From AP-15 sp963738185 (GTDB lineage Bacteria; Pseudomonadota; Alphaproteobacteria; ATCC43930; CGMCC-115725): a DNA stretch of 64,000 nucleotides. Below the pieces are notes generated by a model. The model searched no databases and was not told the origin of the DNA. It saw only the letters and a program-made list of their open reading frames with translations. The stretch spans positions 620,001-684,000 of the forward strand of contig CAVTVA010000003.1 of assembly GCA_963738185.1 (NCBI GenBank), read 5' to 3'. Shown one piece after another: positions 27,181 through 35,723 of the stretch; position 1 is the first letter of the stretch, and each line of letters begins with the position of its first letter. The translations under genes were made by a program, and so were the position numbers.

Positions 27181-27873
27181 TTGGCGCGCATCAAGGGAAT
27201 GGCCGGCTCGCAACTGGCGCGCTCGATCGGACAGCGCAGCATCGCGAGGCTGATCGGCGCGGGTCTTGCCCTGATGCTGCTCGCCGGCTGCGGCGACAGC
27301 GCGAAATGGCATTCGATCGACGTCTCGGGCAGCCTGCCGCCGCTCGCCTTGACGATGACCCGCGCCGGCGACGGCAAACCGGTCACCCAGGCCGATTACC
27401 GCGGCCGGATCGTGCTGCTCTATTTCGGCTACACCTTCTGCCCCGACGTCTGCCCGACGACGTTGTCGAACCTGGTCGAGGCGCTGACCCGGATCGGGCC
27501 CGACGCCCAGCATGTCCGGGTGCTGTTCGTCACTGTCGACCCGAACCGCGACACCGCACCGGTGCTCGCCGCCTATGTCAAGAATTTCGCCCCGCAGATC
27601 GAGGGGCTGCGCGGCACCGCCGACCAGCTGGCGGCATTGGCGCGGCGCTATCGCGTGGTTTATTCGGTGAGCCCGGCGACCGAGGGCCACCCTTACGAGG
27701 TCACCCACAGCTCGGCGATCTACGTGTTCGACGGCAGTGGGGCGGCGCGCCTGATCATCGCCTCGCTGAGCTCGACCCACCCCGATATTGCCGGGACGGC
27801 CGCCGATCTGAAGCGCCTGGTCGAGGCGCGCCATCCCCGCGGGCTGCTCAACCGGCTGCTGCGCCTGGTCTGA
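27181..27873 (+). CDS. SCO1/SenC-family copper chaperone (lipoprotein)
   Basis: A 230-residue thioredoxin-fold protein with a lipoprotein signal (ALMLLAGC). The copper and redox site is CPDVCP in LLYFGYTFCPDVCPTTLSN, and the conserved distal His is in EVTHSSAIYVFD. SCO proteins insert copper into the CuA site of cytochrome c oxidase or keep its cysteines reduced. The TTG at 27181 has CAGGGA upstream; ATG 27199 is an alternative start. It converges with the PCuAC gene (5-base gap), and CtaG follows on that strand, so three copper-delivery proteins cluster here without an aa3 oxidase in the window. Confidence 0.93.
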   Translation: MARIKGMAGSQLARSIGQRSIARLIGAGLALMLLAGCGDSAKWHSIDVSGSLPPLALTMTRAGDGKPVTQADYRGRIVLLYFGYTFCPDVCPTTLSNLVEALTRIGPDAQHVRVLFVTVDPNRDTAPVLAAYVKNFAPQIEGLRGTADQLAALARRYRVVYSVSPATEGHPYEVTHSSAIYVFDGSGAARLIIASLSSTHPDIAGTAADLKRLVEARHPRGLLNRLLRLV

Positions 27874-27878
27874 GGAGC

Positions 27879-28322
27879 TCACTTGCCGGTGGCGTTGCGC
27901 ACCGGGAACGTGGCGGTCAAGCTGCCGCCGTCGGAGAAACGCAAAGTCACCGGGACCGATCGCCCCGGCCGCATCTGCGCTGACGGCGACGTGCACATCA
28001 GGTGATAGCCGCCCGGCGCAAAGTTGATCTTGCCGTGCGGCGGCACCGCCACACTCTGCACCATCGCCATCCGCTCCTGCCCGCCCTCGCTGGTGCTGCG
28101 GTGGAGCATCAGCATGCCGCAGGCCGGCGACGCGGCGCCGACCAGGGTGCGCGCCGTGCCGGCCGCGTTCGCCAAGGTGAAGTATCCAGCTGCGGGCAGG
28201 GACGGCAGCACCAGGCGAAACCACGGGCTCTCGAGCGCCAGCCCGCCCTCGCCCGCAGGCGCCGCCGCGCCGACGGCGAGCGCGGCCAATATGGCGCACG
28301 ACAGCAATAGCGTCCGGCGCAC
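27879..28322 (-). CDS. Periplasmic PCuAC-type copper chaperone
   Basis: A 147-residue exported protein. The GTG at 28322 lies four bases after the ctaG-like stop, implying coupling, and opens a signal peptide (RRTLLLSCAILAALAVGAAA). The domain shows LESPWFRLVLPSLPAAGYFT, a Met-rich stretch MLMLHRSTSEGGQERMAMV and the closing PGGYHLM, matching the H/M-based Cu(I) site of PCuAC. These proteins deliver Cu(I) with SCO to CuA or CuB centres. The HxM ligand is intact; the first ligand region is a variant. Confidence 0.88.
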   Translation of the reverse strand: MRRTLLLSCAILAALAVGAAAPAGEGGLALESPWFRLVLPSLPAAGYFTLANAAGTARTLVGAASPACGMLMLHRSTSEGGQERMAMVQSVAVPPHGKINFAPGGYHLMCTSPSAQMRPGRSVPVTLRFSDGGSLTATFPVRNATGK

Positions 28323-28326
28323 CGGG

Positions 28327-29310
28327 TCAGCGCCCGGTCCAGCTTTTCGCCGCCGCCGCGACAGCAGCGGCGTCGCGATCGGTCTCACTCGTCGCCTCCT
28401 CATGCAGCCGCAGCGCGTTGACCACCAGCAGCAGCCCAATCACGCTCATCATCGCCGGCGGGATCCAGATAACGATGCCGCCGATATGCTGATCCTCGAG
28501 CGCGCCGATCGTCGGAAACAGCCGGCCGCACAATTCGTAATAAGGATAGATGTCGCTGCCGGACATCGTGATTAAAGCACCCAGCAGGATTTGTGGAAAC
28601 ATGACGCCGACGGCCAGCGCGGCGCGGACGCCATAGGAAATTCGCGCCGGCGGCTTTGGCCGCGGGTCAAGCACCAGGCACCAGAACAACAGGCCGTCGA
28701 GCACCATGCTCCAGTTCATCAGCGCATAGAGCCGCGCATCGAGCATCGCCCGGAAATGGATCCCCGGGATCAACCAAAAATAAATCAGCCCGACAAACAG
28801 AAACGCCGCCACCAAGGGCTGCTGCAACGCGCGGATCATGCCGGTGACGGCCGGGCTCTCGATCGCCCCTCGCACCCATCGCGGCATGCCCCGCCGGATC
28901 GTGGCGCCGGCGCCGCCGAGCGCCACCAGGAACGGGCCGAGGTGATGCATCGCGACATGCTGGATGCGGTGCAAGAAAAACATGTGCTGCGCCCAGTAAT
29001 CGTACCGGGTTTGCAGCACCGCATAGATCGCGGCGAGGCCGATGAGAAAGGCGACGCGGCGCCAGACCGCCGGCCGCTCGTGCTCTGGGGCCGACGCCAG
29101 ACCGCGACAAAACCACAGCAGCGCCAACGCTGTCGCCAGATACTCGGGCGGCGAAAAATCCCACGGCATCCAGAACGGCAGCAGCCCCGGATGGCTCGCC
29201 GACAGCCACCACAAGAGCCCGCCCAGCGCCGCAATCGCCGCATAGGCGGCACGATCGGCCGGCGCGCTCGCCTTCCGGGCCAAGAGCTCCTGCACCGGCA
29301 CCTCTGCCAT
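28327..29310 (-). CDS. CtaG (caa3-type)-like cytochrome oxidase assembly membrane protein
   Basis: A 327-residue polytopic membrane protein with about seven to eight helices and conserved His/Met residues: QHMFFLHRIQHVAMHHLGPF, GLIYFWLIPGIHFRAM, LYALMNWSMVLDGLLFWCLV and EDQHIGGIVIWIPPAMMSVI. These match the caa3_CtaG family, which helps form CuB in haem-copper oxidases and is distinct from Cox11. It is upstream of, and probably co-transcribed with, the PCuAC gene. The client oxidase could be the cyo enzyme at 5.8-9.8 kb or one elsewhere. Confidence 0.9.
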   Translation of the reverse strand: MAEVPVQELLARKASAPADRAAYAAIAALGGLLWWLSASHPGLLPFWMPWDFSPPEYLATALALLWFCRGLASAPEHERPAVWRRVAFLIGLAAIYAVLQTRYDYWAQHMFFLHRIQHVAMHHLGPFLVALGGAGATIRRGMPRWVRGAIESPAVTGMIRALQQPLVAAFLFVGLIYFWLIPGIHFRAMLDARLYALMNWSMVLDGLLFWCLVLDPRPKPPARISYGVRAALAVGVMFPQILLGALITMSGSDIYPYYELCGRLFPTIGALEDQHIGGIVIWIPPAMMSVIGLLLVVNALRLHEEATSETDRDAAAVAAAAKSWTGR

Positions 29311-29422
29311 CGGCCAACGAGCTAAGCGCCGACGCCAGGTTTGTCAAAGCGCGAAACGGCGCAGCGGCGGCGAGCACCATGCTCTGCCCCCGGACCACGC
29401 GCCTCCGCAGCCACGCAATTCG

Positions 29423-30301
29423 TCAGCCAATTCTCCGGTCGATCCGCGAAATACATTTGAATGATTTGTTTCGATCCTTGTTGAAACCCGCCCGCCACGC
29501 ATTCAATTGGCCGAACCAGGGCGGAACCGTGCTTGCCGCGGCTCCCAGCAATATCGCCTCGCCGGCGGCGGCCACGCCCGTCGGTCCCCAGATATAGGCC
29601 GCCAATGTAGTAACCAGGCCAAAGCCAACGCTCACGCCGGTTAGCGCACGTCGCTCACCAGCCCATTTCTCAAAGTCTGCGCGGATCTTTTCCGCCCTCG
29701 CTACATTATGCTGTCCTTGGGCTTGTGACAGGCGGTATTCATGCTCGATCATCTCCCAAAATTCTTTAAGGCCGTGAGCCTGCGCGTCAAAGCGCAAATC
29801 GAGTATCCTTTTCGGCTCGATCGGCGAAAGCTTGGGCAGGTTCAGAAAGATCACGCTCTGCGCGAGATTGATCTCGCTTTGCGCGGCGCCCGAATCAAAC
29901 ATCTCGAGTCCCGGAAGATCTCCGCGCCCAAAATGAAATCTGAGGGCCAGTCTTTCGTAGATCGATTTCGGCGCACCGACAATCTCGGCGATGGGTTTGT
30001 CCGAAAATTCATCGCGGTGCGCCGAATGATCAACCGCGCTTGGCCCGGGCAATCGTTCGAAAATCTGCTCGCTGAAAAGCTCGCCGTACGCGGCGTCCCA
30101 CGCCTGAACCGCACCGCGCACCGGATCGTTTTGCAGCGCAATAACCGCGTCCGGCAGAGCATCCTCTTCTTCGAGCACCTTCTGCATCGTGTCCCCGACG
30201 CGCTGGTAAGGAAGCCACGTTTTCTCGCAAAAGATGGCGAGGGTGGCCAGCAGCGCCGGATCCTCGATCCGCAGGCCCTGGCTATAGGTCAGTACGCGCA
30301 T
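29423..30301 (-). CDS. Hypothetical protein with C-terminal hydrophobic region
   Basis: A 292-residue protein starting at ATG 30301 behind GGAAGGG. It begins MRVLTYSQGLRIEDPALLAT and has a mostly helical, charged central part (EFWEMIEHEYRLSQAQGQHN, VARAEKIRADFEKWAGERRA). A hydrophobic stretch near the end (VSVGFGLVTTLAAYIWGPTG, VAAAGEAILLGAAASTVPPW) could span the membrane once or twice. Codon and base use are noticeably less GC-biased than in neighbours, hinting at acquisition. I do not recognise the family. Confidence 0.65.
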   Translation of the reverse strand: MRVLTYSQGLRIEDPALLATLAIFCEKTWLPYQRVGDTMQKVLEEEDALPDAVIALQNDPVRGAVQAWDAAYGELFSEQIFERLPGPSAVDHSAHRDEFSDKPIAEIVGAPKSIYERLALRFHFGRGDLPGLEMFDSGAAQSEINLAQSVIFLNLPKLSPIEPKRILDLRFDAQAHGLKEFWEMIEHEYRLSQAQGQHNVARAEKIRADFEKWAGERRALTGVSVGFGLVTTLAAYIWGPTGVAAAGEAILLGAAASTVPPWFGQLNAWRAGFNKDRNKSFKCISRIDRRIG

Positions 30302-30332
30302 TGGAGAACCCTTCCCTTCCGTTCGGCCGCCC

Positions 30333-31457
30333 TCAGCCCCATACCTCGCGCGCGGTCTCTACGACGAGGCGCAGCTTGGCGATCTCTTCGGCGATGGTCA
30401 GCGCGTTGCCCTCGACGGTCGAGGAAAAGCCGCATTGCGGGCTGAGGCAGAGCTGCTCCAATGGCAGGTATTTCGCCGCCGCGTCGATCCGGCGCTTCAG
30501 CTCGTCCTTGCTTTCGAGCGCCGCGCGCTTGCTGGTGACGAGGCCCAGCACCACCCGCTTTGGCCCGCGCGGCACAAAACGCAACGGTTCGAACCCGCCC
30601 GAGCGCTGATCGTCATACTCAAGAAAGAACCCATCGACGGCGAGCTCGTCAAACAGCGCCTCGGCGACATGGTCGTAGCCGCCCTCGGCCATCCACGAGG
30701 ATCGGAAATTGCCGCGGCACATATGGGTGCAGATCGTCATGCCGGCCGGCCGGCCCTCGAGCGCCTGGTTGATGACCCTGATGTTGGTCAAGTGCTGGGT
30801 GGCGCCGTCGCCGCCGATCTCGGTCACATAAGCGCGCTGCGCCGGGTCGTTCAGATAGGCGAGGCTGGTGTCGTCGAGCTGCAGATAGGTGCAGCCGAGT
30901 GCGGCCAGTGCCGCGATCTCCTTCTGGTAAACCCGGGCAAGGTCGTGCCAGAACTCGTCCATGTCGGGATAAACGCTCGCGTCGATCGCCGCCCGCCCGC
31001 CGCGGTAATGCAGCATCGACGGCGATGGGATCGTTAGCTTCGCGGTGGTGCCCGCCGGCGCCACCGACTTCAGAAACGCGAAATCCTCGGCGAAGATCGT
31101 CTGGTCGAGCCCGAGTTTGCCGGCGATGCGAAACCCGCCCAACGCCGCCTCGACCGTGCCGCCCTCGTTGCGGAATTGCAGGCGCAGCCTTTGATCGAGC
31201 TTTGCGACCCCGCCGATGCGGTAGAGAAAATCCATATGCCACGAGCCGCGGCGGAACTCGCCGTCGGTGACCCCTTCGAGCCCGAGTTCCCCCTGCATTT
31301 CCACCGCATCGCGGATCGCCGCGTCCTCGATCTGCCGCAATTCACCGGCCGAAACCCGACCCGCCTGCCGCTCCTCGCGCGCCCGCAGCAACGGTGCCGG
31401 CCGCAGCAGGCTGCCGACATGCTCGGCACGAAACGGCGGACCCGACAGATCGCTCAT
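30333..31457 (-). CDS. MetE C-terminal-like (cobalamin-independent methionine synthase family) enzyme
   Basis: A 374-residue protein corresponding to the catalytic half of MetE/UROD-like enzymes. It shows FRAEHVGSLLRPAPLLRARE, LEGVTDGEFRRGSWHMDF, CTYLQLDDTSLAYLND, MTICTHMCRGNFRSSW (zinc His and Cys) and LCLSPQCGFSST (zinc Cys). These short MetE-like proteins transfer methyl groups from various donors; many act in catabolic demethylation, so methionine synthesis is not certain. ATG 31457 lies behind AAGGAG. It is followed (upstream on the map) by an amidohydrolase gene on the same strand, 84 bases away. Confidence 0.88.
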   Translation of the reverse strand: MSDLSGPPFRAEHVGSLLRPAPLLRAREERQAGRVSAGELRQIEDAAIRDAVEMQGELGLEGVTDGEFRRGSWHMDFLYRIGGVAKLDQRLRLQFRNEGGTVEAALGGFRIAGKLGLDQTIFAEDFAFLKSVAPAGTTAKLTIPSPSMLHYRGGRAAIDASVYPDMDEFWHDLARVYQKEIAALAALGCTYLQLDDTSLAYLNDPAQRAYVTEIGGDGATQHLTNIRVINQALEGRPAGMTICTHMCRGNFRSSWMAEGGYDHVAEALFDELAVDGFFLEYDDQRSGGFEPLRFVPRGPKRVVLGLVTSKRAALESKDELKRRIDAAAKYLPLEQLCLSPQCGFSSTVEGNALTIAEEIAKLRLVVETAREVWG

Positions 31458-31541
31458 CGCTGTCTCCTTGTCCTTATCGCCACCCCCGCGCCGCAAGCGG
31501 CTTTTCGCGCGGGCGCGAGGTGCGGCCCGCTCAGGCGATCG

Positions 31542-32672
31542 TCAGGTTTGCTTGAAAAAGCGGGCGGCGTTGTCCCAGAAGAGCTGGCACCGAGTGTCGG
31601 GGCCGAGGCTCGGCCAGGCGAGGATGTTGTCGATCGAGTTTGGGAACTGGCATTCCGAATGCGGGTAGTCCGAGGCGTACATCAAGGTCCCGTCGCCAAG
31701 AAACCCCCGAACCATGTTGAACATGTCCTCCCCCTCCTGGCGTTCGATGCTGCAAAAAAACCGGCCGCTCATCAGATAGTCGCTCGGCGCGTGCTTGAGC
31801 GCAGCGGTGCCGCCGACATAGACCGCCTGCTCGTCCATCCGCCGGGCCCAGAACGGCAGCCAGCCAAACCCGCATTCGAGGACACCCATGCGTAGGCCGG
31901 GATAGCGGTCGAAGAGGCCGCCGCCGACAAATGACGCGACAAACCGCATCGCCCCCCAAGGGTGCGATGCCAGGCGGCCGAGAAAGATATTGTCCCAGAG
32001 GTCCTGGTAGCCGGGATAGTGCGGCGGGTTCCAGGTCGAGCTGTGATGCGCGATCGCCAGATCGTAATCCTGCGCGGCGCGCCAGATCGGGTCGAGGTCG
32101 GGGTGGTCGGGCGGCATGTCGAACGGCAACAGCGGCTTGACCGCGACCGCCCAGTTCGAATTGCCCCATTCGCGGATCTCGCGCACCGCCGCCTCGACAT
32201 CGCGCCCCGAGGCGACGATCAGGCTCTTCAGCCGGGTCGGGAATTGGCCGCAGAAATCGGCCATGTGGCGGTGATAGGCGCGGATCAGGCCGACTTCGAA
32301 CGCCGGGTCGTCGAGCCCGACCAGGCTCATAAACGAGCCGGGGATCAGGAAATGGATGTCCGTCCCCTCGTCGTCCATGTCGGCGACGCGGCTCCCCGCC
32401 TGATCGTCCTGCACCCCCGGCCGGGGCCGCTTGCCGCCGCGCCATTGCGATTCGCGTCCGGTGAAATTCTCGCGCGGCGCCGCTTCCCCCAGCACCCGGC
32501 GATAGAATTTTCGGCCGAAACTGTAGTGGTGGCGATCCTCGCCGCTGGCCTGGCGATAGGGCGCCAGTTCGGGCAGCCGCGCGCGAAAGCCGGGATCGAC
32601 ATAGCGCTCCAGAACCTCGGCGGACGGGCTGACATGGGTGTCGGCGTCATAGACGCGAAAGCCGTTCCTCAC
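31542..32672 (-). CDS. ACMSD-like amidohydrolase
   Basis: A 376-residue metal-dependent hydrolase. GTG 32672 follows GAGGAGG by seven bases and gives the canonical N-terminus VRNGFRVYDADTHVSPSAEV with the metal-site DTH. Later motifs are MDDEGTDIHFLIPGSF, LAIAHHSSTWNPPHYP (His pair), MGVLECGFGWLPFWARRMDE and the closing MYASDYPHSECQFPNS, with the catalytic Asp. It belongs to the aminocarboxymuconate-semialdehyde decarboxylase/LigW superfamily, which decarboxylates or hydrolyses carboxylated intermediates. It is one of four such paralogues here (16511, 36860, 38732) and one of two intact ones. Confidence 0.9.
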   Translation of the reverse strand: MRNGFRVYDADTHVSPSAEVLERYVDPGFRARLPELAPYRQASGEDRHHYSFGRKFYRRVLGEAAPRENFTGRESQWRGGKRPRPGVQDDQAGSRVADMDDEGTDIHFLIPGSFMSLVGLDDPAFEVGLIRAYHRHMADFCGQFPTRLKSLIVASGRDVEAAVREIREWGNSNWAVAVKPLLPFDMPPDHPDLDPIWRAAQDYDLAIAHHSSTWNPPHYPGYQDLWDNIFLGRLASHPWGAMRFVASFVGGGLFDRYPGLRMGVLECGFGWLPFWARRMDEQAVYVGGTAALKHAPSDYLMSGRFFCSIERQEGEDMFNMVRGFLGDGTLMYASDYPHSECQFPNSIDNILAWPSLGPDTRCQLFWDNAARFFKQT

Positions 32673-32800
32673 CGTGCTGCCTCCTCGTTTCCGTCCTGGT
32701 CTATCGTACCATTTCCGATGCTCGTTTCCCACGCGGCGAGTCATGCCCAATCAGTTGCAGCCGCCGCTCGCCGGCGCTACATGTAGCGCCGGAGGTCGAA

Positions 32801-33034
32801 ATGTCCGAACCGATGTCGCGTGCCGAACGGGTCGCGCGCCGCCGCGCCAAATTGCGGGCCGCCGGGCTGCGGCCGGTCCAGATCTGGGTTCCCGACACCC
32901 GCGCGGCGGGGTTCGCCGAGGAATGTCGCCGACAATCCCGGCGGATCCGGGACAGCGAGACCGACGCCACCCGCGCCGAGGACGAGGCCTGGGAGATCGC
33001 CTCCTGGGAGGCGGCCGCGAATGACGCGGGGTGA
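32801..33034 (+). CDS. MazE-like antitoxin (DUF3018 type)
   Basis: A 77-residue, strongly basic and acidic protein. ATG 32801 follows GGAGG. The sequence RAERVARRRAKLRAAGLRPV then QIWVPDTRAAGFAEECRRQS matches the DUF3018 antitoxin-MazE-like pattern. The acidic C-terminus (SETDATRAEDEAWEIASWEA) is the likely toxin-binding tail. It overlaps the toxin gene by 14 bases. The antitoxin probably also represses its own promoter in the 128 bases upstream. Confidence 0.9.
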   Translation: MSEPMSRAERVARRRAKLRAAGLRPVQIWVPDTRAAGFAEECRRQSRRIRDSETDATRAEDEAWEIASWEAAANDAG

Positions 33035-33338
33035 TCTCGTCGTCGTCGCGCTGCCCGGTGATTACGGCAAACCGCGCCCCGCCTTAGTCATCCAATCCGA
33101 TTTGTTCGCGGAGCACCCCTCGGTCACGGTTCTGCCGATCACCAGCCATCTGGTCGACGCGCCGCTGCTGCGCATCGGCATCGGACCGGAAAGCGGTCTC
33201 GACCGGCGGTCGCAGATCCAGATCGACAAGGCGCAAACCCCGCGCCGCGAGCGCGTCGGCCCGGTCATCGGGCGGGCCGACAACGAGACTGTTGTCGCCG
33301 TCAACCGGGCGCTCGCCGTGTTTCTAGGCTTGGCGTGA
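33021..33338 (+). CDS. MazF/PemK-family endoribonuclease toxin
   Basis: A 105-residue toxin of the MazF fold, whose members cleave mRNA at short sites. The N-terminus MTRGDLVVVALPGDYGKPRP is the standard RGD-then-GKPRPALV pattern, followed by VTVLPITSHLVDAPLLRIGI, SQIQIDKAQTPRRERVG and GRADNETVVAVNRALAVFLG. ATG 33021 lies inside the antitoxin gene. The 3' end overlaps the convergent FAD-oxidoreductase gene by 15 bases. Confidence 0.92.
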   Translation: MTRGDLVVVALPGDYGKPRPALVIQSDLFAEHPSVTVLPITSHLVDAPLLRIGIGPESGLDRRSQIQIDKAQTPRRERVGPVIGRADNETVVAVNRALAVFLGLA

Positions 33339-34763
33339 TCCCAGCGGCGACCACACCGCGGCGGCATAGAGAGCCTCGGGGAATTCGGGGGCGACGTCTG
33401 CGGCGAGGCGCTGCGCGTGCGCCGGGAAATCGGCGAAGAACAGGTCGCGGCTGACGCGCGCCGTCACCGCCGGCAGGCCGCGCTTCATGCTCGGCACGTC
33501 GCCGATGGGCACGCCAAAGCTGACAAAGCCGGCCGGGTTCTGCACGTGGATGTTGTGAAGGTAGGGCGCCGTTCCCGGCACTCTTTCCAGATACTCGTGC
33601 GCCGTGCCGAGATAGGGGTGAGCGGCGAGATACTCGTCCTCCTCGTCCTTGGGTGGTGTGTAGCGGTGGCGCCACAGCAGGATCTCGTCGGCGAACGGCG
33701 CGAGCTCGGGCCGCGCGCCGGGGTCGACAAAATAGCCGGTGCCGGCGATCGCGAAATCGAACCAGAAATCGCCGTCGGCCGCTTGCGCCACGATCCGGCC
33801 ATCCTCCTCGCGCGCCCCGAGCCAGGGTGCCGCCAGGTGCAGCCGGAAATTGGCAAAGCGCAGCACCCGCTCGATGGCGTCGGCGGGCGGCGTCGAGCCG
33901 GCGCGGCGAAAGCGGATCGCCTGGTGCCAGCGCACTGCGTCCGGCAATTCGGGGAAATTGTCGTAGGCGCCGGGGTAGCCGCGCACCCGGCCGACCGGCA
34001 ACGAGGCCAGCGCCGGGCGGCGGGCGAACAGATCGACCGAGGCTGCGCCCATTTCGAGCGCCACCCCGGCGGCGTCAAAGGCCGAGGCGGCGCCGCCGAC
34101 CACCGCCACCCTTTTGCCACGCAGTGCGCCAAAGTCGATCGGGTCCGCGGTGTGCGCGTAAAGCTGCCTCGGCAGCCCCTCGGTCAATACCGGCGGAATA
34201 TAGGCCCCGCCGTTGCCGGCAACGCCGTTGGCGAGGATCACCTTGCGCGCGGTCTCGACCCTGGCCGCGCCCTCCACCTCGAGCTGCAGCCGGAAATATC
34301 CATCCGCCGGCTCGATGCGCACCAAGCGGGTACGATAGCGCACGGCGATGGCGAGGAAACGCCGGTACCAGGCGAGATACTCGGCCCAAGCCTCGCGCGG
34401 GATGCGCTCGATCGCGGCATAAGCAGCCGCGCCGTGCCGCGCCTCGTGCCAGGCCTGAAAGCTCAGCGCGGCGATCCCGTTCTCCGGCCCCGGCAGGGTC
34501 TTGGGCGTGCGCAGCACGTTCATGCGCGCCGCGTTGCGCCACACCCCGGCCCGCCGCCCGTCCTCGGCCATATCGATCACCGCGACCTTGCCGATCCCGG
34601 CCCGGCGCAGCGCAAAGCCAAAGGCGCAGCCGCTCTGCCCGCCGCCGACGATCATGACATTGTGGTCGATCCCCGGCCGGTCCGGGACCCAGTTGTGCGG
34701 GTCTGGGCCGATCAGCCTGAGCGCGTTGCGGGCAGCGGCGTCGGGGTCGTGCGGCTCAGCCAT
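33324..34763 (-). CDS. FAD/NAD(P)-binding oxidoreductase (flavin monooxygenase-like)
   Basis: A 479-residue flavoprotein; ATG 34763 (MAEPHDPDAAARN) has GGAG ten bases upstream. An N-terminal Rossmann fold at about residues 35-70 reads VMIVGGGQSGCAFGFALRRA. A second nucleotide-binding fold reads GKRVAVVGGAASAFDAAGVA. The region between (RAGVWRNAARMNVLRTPKTL) resembles lysine/ornithine N-hydroxylase and Baeyer-Villiger-like enzymes. The substrate is unknown. It is divergent from the CmcJ-like gene across 106 bases, so the two may share regulation and pathway. Confidence 0.85.
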   Translation of the reverse strand: MAEPHDPDAAARNALRLIGPDPHNWVPDRPGIDHNVMIVGGGQSGCAFGFALRRAGIGKVAVIDMAEDGRRAGVWRNAARMNVLRTPKTLPGPENGIAALSFQAWHEARHGAAAYAAIERIPREAWAEYLAWYRRFLAIAVRYRTRLVRIEPADGYFRLQLEVEGAARVETARKVILANGVAGNGGAYIPPVLTEGLPRQLYAHTADPIDFGALRGKRVAVVGGAASAFDAAGVALEMGAASVDLFARRPALASLPVGRVRGYPGAYDNFPELPDAVRWHQAIRFRRAGSTPPADAIERVLRFANFRLHLAAPWLGAREEDGRIVAQAADGDFWFDFAIAGTGYFVDPGARPELAPFADEILLWRHRYTPPKDEEDEYLAAHPYLGTAHEYLERVPGTAPYLHNIHVQNPAGFVSFGVPIGDVPSMKRGLPAVTARVSRDLFFADFPAHAQRLAADVAPEFPEALYAAAVWSPLGSRQA

Positions 34764-34869
34764 TGAAGCGCGTCTCCTATTGCTCGGCCGATCCGCGACG
34801 AAGGCGCGGCAGCGTTGTGTCGGTCGGCCAGGCAAACTATCATCGGCGCCAGTTTACGGAGGAGTCCCG

Positions 34870-35706
34870 ATGGCGCAGCTCGCAGAACTCGATACTGAGC
34901 GGGAAACAATCGAGGCGTCGCTCGATTACTTCGTCGATACGAAGGCGACGCCGGTTACGATCGTCGCCGCACCCGGCGAGACCGACCGGCGCACCGGCGG
35001 CGGCGGCTCGGAGCAGCACCGGGTGACGATTCATAACGGCCGGCCGCACATCGCCGATTTCGCGCTCGAAGAGAACGGCTTCCGCTTTGTCCACCACGAC
35101 ACGCGGGTCGCCGATTTCTATGACGAGGACGAGATCCGCCGGGTCTACTACCCGGAGATGGAAGCGCTGATCAAGGCCGAGGCCGGCGCCAAGCGCGTTG
35201 TCGTGTTCGACCACACCCTGCGCACCGCTGACCAGGCGTTGCGCGAGGCGGCCAAGATCCGCGACCCGGTGCGCCGCGTCCACAACGACTACACCGAATG
35301 GTCGGGGCCGCAGCGGGTGCGCGACCTGATGGGCGAGGAGGCCGAGGCATTGCTCGCCCGCCGCTTTGCGATCGTCCAGGTGTGGCGCCCGATCCGCCAT
35401 CCGGTCGAGAGCTGGCCGCTGGCGATCGCCGACGCGCAGAGCCTCTCGCCTGCCGACATGGTGGTGACCGAGCGCCATTACCCCGACCGGGTCGGCCAGA
35501 CCTCGGCGATCACCTGGAACCCGGCGCATCGCTGGTACTGGTTCCCGCGGATGCGGCCCGACGAGGCGCTGGTGTTCAAGGTCTATGATTCGGTCAGGGA
35601 AGGGGTCGCCCGCTTCACCGCGCACACCGCCTTTGAGGACCCCGCCACACCGCCCCACGCCCGGCCGCGCGAGAGCATCGAAATCCGCACCCTGGCGTTC
35701 TTCTGA
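34870..35706 (+). CDS. CmcJ/NvfI-family oxidoreductase
   Basis: A 278-residue protein; ATG 34870 follows ACGGAGGAG. It matches the CmcJ/NvfI (GA4 desaturase-like) family of non-haem Fe(II)/2-oxoglutarate enzymes: TPVTIVAAPGETDRRTGGGG, VVFDHTLRTADQALREAAKI, VRRVHNDYTEWSGPQRVRDL (HxD iron ligands), VQVWRPIRHPVESWPLAIAD and WYWFPRMRPDEALVFKVYDS. The family includes cephamycin 7-methoxylation and fungal meroterpenoid enzymes. A ferritin-like gene follows after 17 bases, suggesting an operon. The substrate is not predictable. Confidence 0.85.
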   Translation: MAQLAELDTERETIEASLDYFVDTKATPVTIVAAPGETDRRTGGGGSEQHRVTIHNGRPHIADFALEENGFRFVHHDTRVADFYDEDEIRRVYYPEMEALIKAEAGAKRVVVFDHTLRTADQALREAAKIRDPVRRVHNDYTEWSGPQRVRDLMGEEAEALLARRFAIVQVWRPIRHPVESWPLAIADAQSLSPADMVVTERHYPDRVGQTSAITWNPAHRWYWFPRMRPDEALVFKVYDSVREGVARFTAHTAFEDPATPPHARPRESIEIRTLAFF

Positions 35707-35723
35707 GCTTCCGGAGCACCCTG

